Assembly: GCA_034044135.1 (NCBI GenBank)
Contig: CP139021.1
Span: 3,797,635 to 3,861,634 of the forward strand
Direction of reading: 5' to 3'
From: Flammeovirgaceae bacterium SG7u.111
GTDB taxonomy: Bacteria > Bacteroidota > Bacteroidia > Cytophagales > Flammeovirgaceae
Length of the DNA stretch: 64,000 nt
Shown: in pieces, positions 25,266 to 35,142 of the stretch
Layout of the letters: each line of letters opens with the position of its first letter
Numbering within the stretch: the first letter of the stretch is position 1
The notes under the pieces: generated by a model
Told to the model about the DNA's origin: nothing
Database searches by the model: none
What the model saw: only the letters and a program-made list of their open reading frames with translations
Position numbers and translations under genes: made by a program

Positions 25266-26217
25266 AAATATTCCTGATATAAAGAAAAGCCATAAAGGGT
25301 TTATTTTAGGGTGTGAAACTTAAAATAATCAACCTTTATAGCTTTCTGGATGACTGCTATAATAACATATTGTGCCATCATTGCCAAAGATTCAGCAACA
25401 ATACAGTGGTAAAGTTTACTGATGTTGAACTATTGACGTGTTATTTCTTTGCTCTGCTGGAAGAAGAGAAAACCCAGGTTTCTAAAATATATGGATACAT
25501 CACTAAATATTGGAAAAGCTGGTTTCCTGACCTCCCTAGCTACCAAGCATTTAATAACCGTTTAAACCGATTGTCCGACGTTTTGCCATTGTTGATAGAG
25601 GTATTGCTCTGCTATAATGCTGGTTTACATATAAATGATGGGAATGACTATTCTATAGATTCGTTTCCCATTATACTCTGTAAAGGAAACCGGTATGGAA
25701 AAGTAGCCAGAAATATCTCTACAAAAACGTATTCCAAGACCAAAGGGATTTACTATTATGGCGTCAAGATGCACTGCTTGGTCCAAAACCGCCCCAACTC
25801 CTTGCCCATACCGAAATGGGTAGGTGTCACTGCCGCTACGGCACATGATATCACCGTTTTTAAAGAGCTGCTCCCACCAATGACAGCGGTAAATGTATTT
25901 GGGGACAAGGCATACCTCAGCAAGGAAGTGGCAGGGTTATGTGAGGAAAGAAATATCCGGCTTTTATGTCCTCCAAAGAGAAAAAAGGGCGGAACGGAAT
26001 GGGAAAGGCGATATAATGAGGCCTTTATATCATTTTGGGGCAAAGCTGTATCAAGAACTAGACAGGCTGTAGAAGTCTTCTTTAGTTGGTTGATTGAAAA
26101 AGTCGACATTCAAAATGCATCAAAAGTAAGGTCAGAAAAAGGGCTGATGGTTCACGCTTTTGGAAAATTTGCTTCAGCCCTTTTTATTTTAATGGGATTT
26201 TAACCCTTGATTCGCAT
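25249..26217 (+). mobile_element. IS982-family insertion sequence, copy B
   Basis: 969 bp with perfect 14-bp terminal inverted repeats atgcgaatcaaggg / cccttgattcgcat and a 5-bp target duplication (taata). Inserted at the stop codon of the phosphatase gene. One intact transposase gene, same direction as that gene. Confidence 0.88.
25313..26203 (+). CDS. IS982-family transposase
   Basis: 296 residues, intact. DDE motifs: YSIDSFPIILCKGNR (first Asp), NVFGDKAYLSKE (second Asp) and the RQAVEVFFSWL segment (Glu). Read from a GTG at 25313, 64 bases inside the element; another start slightly downstream is possible. Only distantly similar to the transposase at 4610-5431. Confidence 0.85.
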   Translation: MKLKIINLYSFLDDCYNNILCHHCQRFSNNTVVKFTDVELLTCYFFALLEEEKTQVSKIYGYITKYWKSWFPDLPSYQAFNNRLNRLSDVLPLLIEVLLCYNAGLHINDGNDYSIDSFPIILCKGNRYGKVARNISTKTYSKTKGIYYYGVKMHCLVQNRPNSLPIPKWVGVTAATAHDITVFKELLPPMTAVNVFGDKAYLSKEVAGLCEERNIRLLCPPKRKKGGTEWERRYNEAFISFWGKAVSRTRQAVEVFFSWLIEKVDIQNASKVRSEKGLMVHAFGKFASALFILMGF

Positions 26218-26222
26218 TAATA
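26218..26222 (+). repeat. Target-site duplication, right copy
   Basis: taata directly after IS982 copy B, matching 25244-25248. Confidence 0.75.
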
Positions 26223-26250
26223 GATAAAAAAGGCATTCATTTTTGTAAAC

Positions 26251-26490
26251 TATTGGAAGTACAAGCTTTTATAAAGATATTGAACCTTCCGTCGAAGAAT
26301 TACACAATACAATTAGAATCTGGAATCTTCAAGTTCTGCCAAAAGACGTGGTTACTTTCACTCTTCTAGTAAAACTAAAGTTGATACTTAAAGGGATATC
26401 CGAATTCAATGGGCAGCTTGTTTGGGAGTAACGCTTCAAAAACAAGAAGATGGTTGGAAAATCGTACAGAGTCATATGTCTTTATCGACA
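26251..26490 (+). pseudogene. Probable decayed SnoaL/NTF2-like gene
   Basis: Two frames each read like part of a SnoaL-like protein: an earlier piece SFYKDIEPSVEELHNTI and LPKDVVTFTLLV, and a later piece CLGVTLQKQEDGWKIVQSHM with the typical strand and GWKIVQSH ending. They are in different frames, there is no clear start, and the sequence ends close to a terminator hairpin. Read as a gene broken by frameshift and 5' loss, possibly from the IS982 event. Confidence 0.4.
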
Positions 26491-26501
26491 AACAAAAAAA
26501 A

Positions 26502-26537
26502 CCGTTGGGTAGCTTTTGTGGCAAAGCTACCCAACGG
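26502..26537. terminator. Bidirectional terminator hairpin
   Basis: Perfect 15-bp stem ccgttgggtagcttt (26502-26516) / aaagctacccaacgg (26523-26537), six-base loop, A-run before and short AT-rich tail. Lies between the decayed gene and the convergent GRAS gene and can serve both. Confidence 0.8.
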
Positions 26538-26569
26538 ATAAGTTTAGAACAGGTTCGCTATTCTATGAA

Positions 26570-27685
26570 TTAGCCAAATACGACTTCTTCTTTTGCCTCA
26601 GCATAAATCACCGAAAGAACCGTTTCTGTCTCGAAAGTAAATCCTAGGAAACCTTCAGGCATAAACCCAAGTTCAATCTTTCCATTTTGTATAACGGGAA
26701 GGTCATCCAAGAAGTCATTTTTTACTTCAAAGCCACAATTGCCAAGCTTTTCTATCCACTTAGAAGCAGGTTCATGTTTCTCAAATCGTTCCCCATTATC
26801 CTCTTTTCCAAGGATATCTTCTATCTCTCTACCAAAGAAAAGCTTAAGCCCATTTTTGATTTTTGTATCTACAGACAGATTATCCACCACTTTAAATATG
26901 TGGTAAAAATGCTGGTAACAATTCTGGAACCTTTGATAAAAATCGGGTTCGAAATGATCGGAATTAGGCTCTATAAGCACTATTCCAGCAGGATTTAACT
27001 CACGAAGCGCATTTAGTACATGCAAACGTTCTTCTTGGGTCTGAATATGGTGTAGTGCCAAAGAAGAAACCACCATTACATCGCCTTCATGCCCAGCCAT
27101 CGCACCTTTTAGATCATTGGCTTTCAAGTCTTGGACGAAGGCATGTATGGGAGTAAATGCAACATTGAAAGGTACTTCTCCCGCTGTATCATAAATGATT
27201 TTCTCGGCTGTTTCAAGAGCATCCCCAAAAGGCTCAACTCCAACTACAAGCACATCTTCCAAGGTTTCTGATTGCGCTAGCTTCAAAAGCAAGTTTTTAA
27301 TCTGAATCCCTTGGCCTATCCCTACATCAAGGATTACCGCTTTTTTTCTATCTTTCAGCTTATCAAACACAACCGTATTGGCTAACTCGTGCCCCCATTT
27401 CACAAAAGGGAACTCATCTATAAGCACGTTGAAAAGCTCGATTTGAGGGATTTCATACTTTTTCAAGTAAATATGTTCTTCCCCCTGTATTGGTTCAATC
27501 AAATTTTTAAGCGCTTTTATAATGAGCGTAGATAAAAACTTTTCCGAATCATCAGTGATTCCTTCAAGACAATGGTCAAGAAAAATCTCTATTTCAGTCT
27601 TAGCCTTTTCTGTAAACTTATCTGGATAATAGCTCATGATATACTCAAGAGCATCGTAGATTTTGGGTGTAGTAAACGTATACAT
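26570..27685 (-). CDS. Bacterial GRAS-family protein (predicted methyltransferase fold)
   Basis: 371 residues from the ATG at 27685; a TTG nine codons upstream is less likely. The middle has the GRAS signature motifs known from plant regulators: a VHIID-like AVILDVGIGQGIQIKNLL (about 106-123), the leucine-rich LALHHIQTQEERLHVLNAL, a PFYRE-like FYQRFQNCYQHFYHIFKVVD and a C-terminal SAW-like FMPEGFLGFTFE. Bacterial GRAS proteins are predicted to be Rossmann methyltransferases binding SAM or a small ligand; the glycine-rich IGQG loop is intact here. No signal peptide. Substrate unknown. Single-gene unit. Confidence 0.8.
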   Translation of the reverse strand: MYTFTTPKIYDALEYIMSYYPDKFTEKAKTEIEIFLDHCLEGITDDSEKFLSTLIIKALKNLIEPIQGEEHIYLKKYEIPQIELFNVLIDEFPFVKWGHELANTVVFDKLKDRKKAVILDVGIGQGIQIKNLLLKLAQSETLEDVLVVGVEPFGDALETAEKIIYDTAGEVPFNVAFTPIHAFVQDLKANDLKGAMAGHEGDVMVVSSLALHHIQTQEERLHVLNALRELNPAGIVLIEPNSDHFEPDFYQRFQNCYQHFYHIFKVVDNLSVDTKIKNGLKLFFGREIEDILGKEDNGERFEKHEPASKWIEKLGNCGFEVKNDFLDDLPVIQNGKIELGFMPEGFLGFTFETETVLSVIYAEAKEEVVFG

Positions 27686-27846
27686 TATTGTCTGGTTGAG
27701 TTGTTGACGCAAAAACTGAGCTATGTTTATTGCCTCATTCCTACTGCCTAGCTAGACAGCAATATTGTAAAACACTTATTTTTATAATAGGAGCATCTGT
27801 AATAAAACAGCAAGTTAAATACCAAGTCTAATATCCAACCAAGTTT

Positions 27847-28236
27847 CTAGGCATAGTTCTTATCTAACCAGTTTACAGCCTCTGCAATTGATTTAAAATA
27901 TTGAACACTTTCAGTTGCACCCTTATCGGCAAACTTTTTTAAAGAAATTTGAGTAAAGATATTTTCGGGAAGCACAAATGCCATAGCCTCAAGACCATGT
28001 TGGAACATTTTGGGCATTGCCAAACGGGCATACTCAGTATCCTCTCGCTTTACCACCTCTTGGTTTATCGTATCGGATATTATAGTTTTCACAGTATTGC
28101 TCTCCATGAATTTGGTTGTAGCGTCAATAGCGTTTCTAAAATCAACTGACGGAGCAAACCCAGTCCAAGTTTGAGTTATCCTTTGTTTATCTTGATCATA
28201 CTCAATCTTTACTTTTGAATTTTCATATACTATCAT
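27847..28236 (-). CDS. SpoIIAA/STAS-like small protein
   Basis: 129 residues from the ATG at 28236 (MIVYENSKVKIEYD); codons further upstream are in frame but AT-rich and unlike coding sequence. The pattern YENSKVKIEYDQDKQRITQTWTG followed by DFRNAIDATTKFMESN and TIISDT resembles small STAS/SpoIIAA-like proteins frequent in Cytophagales, which are of unknown role. Soluble. No operon partner. Confidence 0.65.
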   Translation of the reverse strand: MIVYENSKVKIEYDQDKQRITQTWTGFAPSVDFRNAIDATTKFMESNTVKTIISDTINQEVVKREDTEYARLAMPKMFQHGLEAMAFVLPENIFTQISLKKFADKGATESVQYFKSIAEAVNWLDKNYA

Positions 28237-28711
28237 AGTATGTTTAATGTTAATTAATAAACCTGAATAGTAAACTGACAAATAATCTATATTAGATATA
28301 TTAAAACACACACACTGTAATATCTTGTGTTTTAACAAAAAAACAATAATAAATTCTTAAAATAATATCAATTCTTAATGTTCTACTTTTTAAGCATAAC
28401 TCGTAGTTGATTAACAGCTTAGCAAAAGCAGAAAAAATCCCGTACCAAAGTTATGCTTTTTCATCAATAACTTACGTGCAATATAAAAAATTGTCACAGC
28501 TAAAGTGTAACAAACAGCAAAACTTATACCTCCCATCAATCAACCCAATATTAGCCAGCTCATAAAACAATAAGTATTTTAAAGCAGGAACAGAGGGGGG
28601 GGGTAGGTTACCACATAATGGTCCTTCGATATCTTACCACTAAACGGGCAACAACCTCGTAAATATTGATTTGATCGGTATATGAATACTATCTAAGAAA
28701 GAAGTAAGGAT
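28237..28711. other. Gene-free AT-rich stretch with a run of nine G
   Basis: No coding frame. Notable only for nine consecutive G at 28595-28603, placed about 110 bases beyond the stop of the CLC gene. It should carry the promoter of the STAS-like gene at its left end. Confidence 0.5.
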
Positions 28712-30052
28712 TTAGTTTTTCTTTTTCTCTCGGTTTTTCTTGCGTTCTTCAAGCGTATCTTTTCTTATTTCGCCGAGATTTCTTTCTTTGTCCTGTATGT
28801 AATCAAAAAGCTTTGGAACTCCTACTTTTTGAGATGAATAGATTCCTGTATGCCCACTAAAATAATAGGCAACAAAACAGGCTACGGCAAAATACAAGGT
28901 ATTTTCAGATCCAAATAATTCAACACCCATTATGGTACAAGCCAAAGGCGTATTGGTAGCTGCGGCAAATACGGCAATAAAGCCCAAGCCAGCAAACAAG
29001 TCTATGGGCGCATCCATCAGCCAGCCGAGTGTATTGCCCAAAGTGGAGCCTACAAAAAACAAGGGAGTTACTTCACCTCCTTTAAAGCCAGTACCAAGGG
29101 TAATGGCCGTAAGCACTAGCTTTTTGAGCCAACTGAATGCATCAGCCCCACCCTCTTTGAACGAGTTGAGAATGGACACTCCTCCCTCTTGATAGGCGTA
29201 TACGCCGAGACCATTGTAGTCATAATTTCCATAAAGAAAAGTAACCGCAATAACTACCCCTCCACCTACTAAAGGAATGAGGTAAGGATTTTTGATAAAC
29301 CGTTTTGAAAGGTCTTTGATCCGGTGGGTAAGCTCTCCAAAGAGGAAACCTGCCAAGCCAAAGGCTGCACTCGCCAAAATGACCTTGAGCATAAGCAACA
29401 GATTTACTTTTACGTGCGCATCGAAAATGGTTGTTTGCTCTTCAAAAATAATTGAATAGTGGGTATGCCCTAGCCCCCATGCAGAGCAACTCATGTCGGC
29501 AAGGATACTTGCCAAAAGTGCAGGAATAATGGCATCGTAGCGGATTTTGCCTATAGCTAATACTTCAAGGGCGAAAATAGCTCCAGTGAGAGGCGTACCA
29601 AACACAGCACCAAACCCTGCTGCAACACCTGAAATCAAAAGTATTCGGCTATCCTTTTCTTCAAGCTTTATTACCTTACTCCAAAGCGCAGAGATGCTGC
29701 CGCCTATCTGAACAGCCGTTCCCTCTCGCCCTGCCGACCCACCAAACAAATGGGTCAATATGGTACCAAAATATACCAAAGGCGCCATTCGAAAAGGGAC
29801 TCCCCCACCCGGCTCGTGAACTTCATCCATAATAAGGTTATTTCCTTTGTCGGAGTTTTTCCCAAACTTGGTATATCCCCAAACAATCAACAGCCCTACC
29901 AAGGGTAAAAGATACAACAGCCAAGGGTGAGCTATTCGGTATTCGGTGGCAAGTTTTAGCGTCCAGAGGAAAAAGGCATTGGCAGTGCCAACCATAACCG
30001 ACATGGGTAAGATTATCAGCAACCACTTTCCGAGTGTTTTAAATTCTTTCAT
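28712..30052 (-). CDS. CLC-family chloride channel or H+/Cl- antiporter
   Basis: 446 residues, about ten to twelve membrane helices. Selectivity motifs: [16 protein letters not shown] (about 97-112, the gating Glu is in GREGT), [20 protein letters not shown] (about 134-153) and [15 protein letters not shown] (about 322-336). No CBS domains; the C-terminus ends in a very basic tail ([10 protein letters not shown]). The residue corresponding to the proton glutamate cannot be judged by eye, so channel or antiporter remains open. A TATATTTG box on the minus strand (30078-30071) stands close to the start. Confidence 0.88.
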   Translation of the reverse strand: MKEFKTLGKWLLIILPMSVMVGTANAFFLWTLKLATEYRIAHPWLLYLLPLVGLLIVWGYTKFGKNSDKGNNLIMDEVHEPGGGVPFRMAPLVYFGTILTHLFGGSAGREGTAVQIGGSISALWSKVIKLEEKDSRILLISGVAAGFGAVFGTPLTGAIFALEVLAIGKIRYDAIIPALLASILADMSCSAWGLGHTHYSIIFEEQTTIFDAHVKVNLLLMLKVILASAAFGLAGFLFGELTHRIKDLSKRFIKNPYLIPLVGGGVVIAVTFLYGNYDYNGLGVYAYQEGGVSILNSFKEGGADAFSWLKKLVLTAITLGTGFKGGEVTPLFFVGSTLGNTLGWLMDAPIDLFAGLGFIAVFAAATNTPLACTIMGVELFGSENTLYFAVACFVAYYFSGHTGIYSSQKVGVPKLFDYIQDKERNLGEIRKDTLEERKKNREKKKN

Positions 30053-30464
30053 TTATCACTATTTGAAGCGCAAATATAAATTTACCTTCCCTAATAAAAA
30101 AACACACTAAAAATAGGTTTATCGATCATAACAGGTACGCTATTTGGTTCTTTTATAATCTAATACTTACATCATAGTTTTATCTAGAAAACAAACATTC
30201 CCGAGCGACAATCAATCTATAATCAACTGGTTACTATCAATTTATTTAATAACAGACTAACCTTTTCTTAAATTTAACCGTACATATGTAAGCATAAATA
30301 TTACATTAAGCATCACCTACTATCATCAACCTGCTCCTCAACTAGCCAACATCACATTACCTTTATTCTAATGCGTTCTGGTTCCCTCCAAAAGTCTTCT
30401 CTTTTGGTCATGGATATTCTGGTAAAACTTGAGTTATTCCGTCATTCCCCAAACTATCTCAATT
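30053..30464. other. Gene-free AT-rich stretch between divergent genes
   Basis: Lies between the CLC gene (minus) and the LysM gene (plus). Apart from the -7 box at 30071-30078, nothing identifiable. Confidence 0.5.
30071..30078 (-). promoter_or_regulatory. Predicted -7 box of the CLC gene
   Basis: TATATTTG on the minus strand, 18 bases before the ATG. No clear -33 element. Confidence 0.3.
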
Positions 30465-30950
30465 ATGAAAAACACCAGTAAATTTCTTGCCCTAATAATT
30501 ATCTTGTTATGTGTTAGCGCTATTTCTTACTCAAGCTTTGCCCAACAAAACTTGATTGAATACAAAGTCCAAAAAAGCGAAGGCATTATCACCATTGCCA
30601 AAGCTCATAACATGGATCTTGAAAAGTTCTTGGAAATAAACAACTTGAAGATAGATAATACGATTTATCCTGACCAAGTACTCAAAGTATATGAAAAAGT
30701 AGAGAGCGCTGTCACTACGCCTCAAACGCAAAACTCTGGCAGCTTAAACACATTAAAAAAAATGAATATTGAACTAGTTGCTAGCATCCTCATTCTTATC
30801 CTCTTTTTAGTTGCAGTATTTTTCAGCATTATAAAAAAGAAAGAGGGTAGCAGCAAACAGGAAATCAACCAACTGAGAAAATTAGAAGAAGAATTAGCCA
30901 AAGATGAAATGAAACTTGACACAATCCGCAAGATCATCTTGAGCCAATAA
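30465..30950 (+). CDS. Secreted LysM-domain protein with a membrane segment
   Basis: 161 residues from the ATG at 30465 (upstream in-frame codons lack ribosome-site context). Signal sequence (about 5-26, ending FAQQ), one LysM domain (about 31-72: EYKVQKSEGIITIAKAHNMDLEKFLEINNLK ... ILKVYE type), a linker, a membrane helix (about 100-122) and a charged coiled tail. LysM binds peptidoglycan glycan; the topology puts LysM in the periplasm and the coil in the cytoplasm. Function beyond wall binding unknown. Followed by a terminator. Confidence 0.75.
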   Translation: MKNTSKFLALIIILLCVSAISYSSFAQQNLIEYKVQKSEGIITIAKAHNMDLEKFLEINNLKIDNTIYPDQVLKVYEKVESAVTTPQTQNSGSLNTLKKMNIELVASILILILFLVAVFFSIIKKKEGSSKQEINQLRKLEEELAKDEMKLDTIRKIILSQ

Positions 30951-31010
30951 AAAACTACATCAGTTTTAAAAAAGGCAATATTTATGTAAAATACACAAAT
31001 ACTCTGTTGA

Positions 31011-31041
31011 AAGAAAAAGCGGCATAAGCCGCTTTTTCTTT
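31011..31041 (+). terminator. Terminator after the LysM gene
   Basis: aagaaaaagcggc / gccgctttttctt stem with an ataa loop and T-rich end. Confidence 0.85.
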
Positions 31042-31116
31042 GTCAGGGCTTAAGGCTTTTTCAACAAATCCACCCATCTCTCCTAATACTTTTCTCTCAT
31101 TTTCTTTCCCAATTGC

Positions 31117-31145
31117 TTGTACTAGCCACAAAAAGTTTAATTTTG
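31117..31145 (+). promoter_or_regulatory. Predicted promoter of the zinc metalloprotease gene
   Basis: TTG (31117-31119), 18-bp spacer, TAATTTTG (31138-31145), leaving a leader of about 80 bases to the ATG at 31234. Confidence 0.5.
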
Positions 31146-31233
31146 GGGTATAAGGCATTTATTTAAAAAACACACACCCTGTTTGGTCGATAGTTAATAG
31201 CAACTCGGTCTATGCTTAAAAAAACACAACCGC

Positions 31234-33702
31234 ATGAGAAGAACCACACTATACCTCCTAGCTTTATTGCTAGCATTTCCGCTTTTGGCTCAAAGAAAAG
31301 ACAAAAAGAACAATGACAACAGCCTTGATCCAATCGAAAGAAAAGTAAAAACAGCCAAAGCTTTTGAAGGCTTTTACAATTTTTATTGGGACAACAAAAA
31401 AGGGGCGATTTTCCTTGAAATCGACCGCCTCAAAGAAGAATTTCTCTATGTAGGCTCACTCCCCGCAGGAGTAGGCTCCAACGACATAGGCTTAGACAGG
31501 GGGCAACTTGGTCCTCAGCGGGTAGTGCAGTTTGAGCGACATGGAGATAAGATATTGATGGTAGAAAATAATTATGACTACCGTGCAATAACAGACAATA
31601 CCGCAGAACAGAAAGCGGTGGAAGATGCATTTGCCAAATCGGTCATTTGGGGGTTTGAGATTGTTGCCGAAGCAAAAGGCAAATTCTTGGTAGATGCAAG
31701 CAAGTTTTTGTTGCAAGATGTGCACGGGGTGGCAAGTCGGTTAGCGAGGGCAAACCAAGGTTCGTATTCGCTTGATGCAAGCAAATCAGCAGTTTATATG
31801 CCCATGACCAAAAATTTCCCCAACAACTGTGAATTTGAAGTCACCCTTACATTTTCGGGCAAACCCAAAGGTGGATACATACGCTCAGTAACACCTACAG
31901 CCTCATTGGTAACAGTACGTCAGCGCCATTCTTTCATCAAACTTCCTGACAGCAACTACACGCCTAGGAAATATGACCCAAGAAGCGGATACATCCCAAC
32001 TAGTTACTACGATTATGCTACACCTATTTATTCCCCTATAAAAAGGCAATTCATACTGCGCCATAGGTTGGAGAAGCAAGATCCTACAGCCAAGGTTAGC
32101 GAGGCTATCGACCCAATTGTATATTACCTCGATCCGGGAACGCCTGAGCCTATCCGTTCGGCGCTACTTGAAGGGGCCTCTTGGTGGAACCAAGCTTATG
32201 AGGCTATTGGCTATAAAGATGCTTTCCAAGTCAAACTTCTTCCAGAAGATGCTGACCCAATGGATGCAAGGTACAACGTAATAAATTGGGTACATCGCTC
32301 AACGAGGGGCTGGTCATACGGAAGCTCTATTCGTGATCCGCGCACGGGTGAAATCATCAAAGGACACGTAAGTTTAGGCTCGCTTCGGGTTCGCCAAGAT
32401 TACCTAATAGCTTCTGGACTCATTGCCTCTTTTAAAAATGGAAACATGGAATCGAAAGAAGCAATGGAAATGGCTTTGGCAAGGCTAAGGCAATTGTCTG
32501 CCCACGAAGTTGGCCATACTATTGGTTTGTTACACAACTTTGCCGCAAGTACCAATGATCGCGCCTCGGTTATGGATTATCCTCACCCACTTATAAAAAT
32601 GCGAGGTAATGGAAGCATTGACCTTTCTAACGCTTACGCAACAGGTATTGGCGAATGGGACAAAATCGCCATAGCATATGGCTACCAAGATTACCCTGAC
32701 AATGTAGACGAAGAAAAGGCTCTTGCCACCATTATAGAAGATTACATCAAAGATGGCTATCGCTATATCTCAGATTCGGATGCTCGTGCTAAGGGTGGTG
32801 CACACCCCAGTGCTCACCTTTGGGACAACGGCAAAAGTGCAGTGGATGAGCTCACACGTATCATGAGAATCCGTGAATTTGTACTAGCAAACTTTGATGA
32901 ATCGAAAATCCAAGAAGGCATGCCAATGGCAACCATCGAAGAAATCCTTGTGCCTATGTTTATGTTGCACAGATACCAAGTGGAAGCCGCAGTGAAAACT
33001 ATTGGAGGCTTAAATTATAGCTACGCCATAAAAGGGGATGATCAAATAGTGACCGAGATGATTCCAGCGCAAACACAGTTAGATGCTTTAGAAGAGCTTT
33101 TGGCAACTATTTCCCCTAGCGCTTTGACCTTACCAGAAGAATTGATCAAAAAAATCCCTCCAAGACCGGTTGGGTTTAGCCGAAGCAGGGAAACTTTTGC
33201 CAACCGCACTGGCGTTACTTTCGATCCGCTGACCGCTGCTGAAAATGCAGCCCAACTTACTCTTGGCTTGCTTTTTAACGCACAAAGGGCAAATAGGCTC
33301 GTTGAGCTTCCCGCAAGAAATGCCGAACAACCTAGTCTTTCTAAGGTAATTGACCTTACACTAGACCAGACTCTTAAAGCTTTGCCTATTCCAGAAGGGC
33401 TTGCTGGGGAAACCAGCCGAATGGTGGGAAAACTATCTATTAAAAACATCATGGCTTTGGTAATGAACAAAAATGCTTCTGAACAGGCGAAAGCGGTAGC
33501 GATGCTTAAGCTTTCGGAAACAGCAGAATGGCTTGACGAGAAACTTCCTAAAGAAAGAAATGAAAATCAAAAAGCACATTTTATGTACTTAAAATCTCAG
33601 ATAAAAACCTTCTTGGACAACCCGGAAGATATCGATATTCCTGAAACATTGAATCCGCCAGCAGGTTCGCCTATTGGTAGCGATTTGCAGTGTGGAAATT
33701 AA
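31234..33702 (+). CDS. Exported zinc-dependent metalloprotease (DUF5117/DUF5118 type)
   Basis: 822 residues with a signal peptide (MRRTTLYLLALLLAFPLLAQ). N-terminal DUF5118/DUF5117-type region (about 35-300), then the metzincin-like catalytic domain with the zinc motif SAHEVGHTIGLLHNF (HExxHxxGxxH, about 423-437) and a Met-turn candidate SVMDYPHP (about 446-453). The C-terminal 250 residues are helical. This family is frequent in Bacteroidota with unknown physiological substrates; it acts in the periplasm or outside. Single gene, followed by a hairpin. Confidence 0.9.
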   Translation: MRRTTLYLLALLLAFPLLAQRKDKKNNDNSLDPIERKVKTAKAFEGFYNFYWDNKKGAIFLEIDRLKEEFLYVGSLPAGVGSNDIGLDRGQLGPQRVVQFERHGDKILMVENNYDYRAITDNTAEQKAVEDAFAKSVIWGFEIVAEAKGKFLVDASKFLLQDVHGVASRLARANQGSYSLDASKSAVYMPMTKNFPNNCEFEVTLTFSGKPKGGYIRSVTPTASLVTVRQRHSFIKLPDSNYTPRKYDPRSGYIPTSYYDYATPIYSPIKRQFILRHRLEKQDPTAKVSEAIDPIVYYLDPGTPEPIRSALLEGASWWNQAYEAIGYKDAFQVKLLPEDADPMDARYNVINWVHRSTRGWSYGSSIRDPRTGEIIKGHVSLGSLRVRQDYLIASGLIASFKNGNMESKEAMEMALARLRQLSAHEVGHTIGLLHNFAASTNDRASVMDYPHPLIKMRGNGSIDLSNAYATGIGEWDKIAIAYGYQDYPDNVDEEKALATIIEDYIKDGYRYISDSDARAKGGAHPSAHLWDNGKSAVDELTRIMRIREFVLANFDESKIQEGMPMATIEEILVPMFMLHRYQVEAAVKTIGGLNYSYAIKGDDQIVTEMIPAQTQLDALEELLATISPSALTLPEELIKKIPPRPVGFSRSRETFANRTGVTFDPLTAAENAAQLTLGLLFNAQRANRLVELPARNAEQPSLSKVIDLTLDQTLKALPIPEGLAGETSRMVGKLSIKNIMALVMNKNASEQAKAVAMLKLSETAEWLDEKLPKERNENQKAHFMYLKSQIKTFLDNPEDIDIPETLNPPAGSPIGSDLQCGN

Positions 33703-33708
33703 AACTGG

Positions 33709-33736
33709 AAATGACGGGGTTGCACCCGTCATTTAT
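33709..33736 (+). terminator. Terminator-like hairpin after the metalloprotease
   Basis: aaatgacggg / cccgtcattt, ten-base stem with gttgca loop and a short tatt tail. Confidence 0.7.
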
Positions 33737-33801
33737 TACCAATAACCAATACGAAGGGGTAAATCCCTACGCCTTATGTAGGGCAACAAAATCAATAGAC
33801 A

Positions 33802-35142
33802 ATGGCAGAGGAGAAGAAAAGTTTTGAGGATTTTAAATTGAACAAGCAACTGCTAAATGCAATTGCCGATGCGGGCTATACGACCCCTACTCCTATTCAA
33901 GAGAAGGCAATTCCACGTATTTTGGCGGGGCAAGATATCTTTGGGATAGCCCAAACAGGAACAGGGAAAACGGCCGCTTATCTTCTCCCCTTGCTCATGA
34001 AGGTAAAATATGCACAGGGCGAGCATCCAAGAGCGCTGATCATTGCGCCTACAAGGGAACTTGTCATTCAAATTGACAAAGAAATCTCGAAACTTGGTGC
34101 CTATACCGATCTTAGGCACGTGGCGCTTTATGGAGGAATTGGACCCACCAAGCAAATTGAAAGCATGGCTGGCGGGGTTGATATTGTAGTAGGAACACCT
34201 GGCAGAATTATCGATATTTACCAACGAGGCGGGGTCTTTTTGAGGCAAGTAAAAACTATGATCCTCGATGAAGCCGACCGCATGATGGACATGGGCTTTA
34301 TGCCCCAGATAAGAAGCTTGCTCGAACTCCTGCCCGGCAAAAGGCAGCACATGCTCTTCTCGGCTACCATGCCCGAAAAAGTGGTGAAGCTCTCCGAAGA
34401 ATTCCTAGAATTCCCAGAAATGATAGAAGTTACGCCCCCAGCCACCACTGCCGAAACCATTGAGCAATGCATTTACCGTATCCCAAACTTCAAGTCCAAA
34501 ATCCATATGCTTCTTTATCTTTTGGAAGATACAGAGGAATTCAAAAGGGTGATTGTGTTTGTAAGGAGGAAAGAAACTGCTGACAATATCGGCAAATTTT
34601 TGACACGAAAAGCCGAAGGGGACATTCGGATTGTCCATGCAAACAAAGGGCAAAACTCACGCATCAATGCAATTGACGCTTTTAAAGATGGCGGAGTTCG
34701 AGTATTGGTTTCCACCGATGTGTCTTCACGAGGTTTAGATGTGAGCATGGTAAGCCATGTGATCAATTTTGATGTCCCTGTGATGTATGACGATTATGTC
34801 CACAGAATTGGCAGAACCGGAAGAGCTGAAAACGAAGGCAAGGCGATAACTTTTTGCAATCCGGCGGAATCGTACCACATCAATAAGATAAAGAAACTTA
34901 TTCGGATGCAAGTCCCTGAGCTCCCCGTACCAGATGGAGTAGAAATCACCCCTACCGATTTCCACGAGAAGCAGGAACAAGACAGGGAAATTGATGAGCA
35001 GAAAAAGAAAGACAACCCAAATTATAAGGGTGCTTTCCATGAAAAAAAGAAACGCCCGCTTACCTCTAAGGAAGATGCCCCATGGCTTCATAGAAATGAC
35101 AAAAAGAAAAAGAACTTCACGAAAAAGAAAAGGCGGAAATGA
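33802..35142 (+). CDS. DEAD-box RNA helicase
   Basis: 446 residues. Unwinds RNA duplexes in the cytoplasm. Motifs in order: Q motif (PTPIQEKAIP), I AQTGTGKT, Ia PTRELVIQ, Ib VGTPGR, II LDEADRMMDMGF, III SATMP, IV VIVFVRRKE, V STDVSSRGLD, VI HRIGRTGR. A C-terminal tail of about 70 residues is very Lys-rich, useful for RNA binding, as in RhlE/SrmB-type proteins. The stop codon overlaps the start of a sensor kinase gene by four bases, an uncommon partner. Confidence 0.93.
   Translation: MAEEKKSFEDFKLNKQLLNAIADAGYTTPTPIQEKAIPRILAGQDIFGIAQTGTGKTAAYLLPLLMKVKYAQGEHPRALIIAPTRELVIQIDKEISKLGAYTDLRHVALYGGIGPTKQIESMAGGVDIVVGTPGRIIDIYQRGGVFLRQVKTMILDEADRMMDMGFMPQIRSLLELLPGKRQHMLFSATMPEKVVKLSEEFLEFPEMIEVTPPATTAETIEQCIYRIPNFKSKIHMLLYLLEDTEEFKRVIVFVRRKETADNIGKFLTRKAEGDIRIVHANKGQNSRINAIDAFKDGGVRVLVSTDVSSRGLDVSMVSHVINFDVPVMYDDYVHRIGRTGRAENEGKAITFCNPAESYHINKIKKLIRMQVPELPVPDGVEITPTDFHEKQEQDREIDEQKKKDNPNYKGAFHEKKKRPLTSKEDAPWLHRNDKKKKNFTKKKRRK

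Noticed and set aside
31430-31784. Overlapping minus-strand small frames in the metalloprotease gene
   Set aside because: Shadows of the coding frame, no start context.
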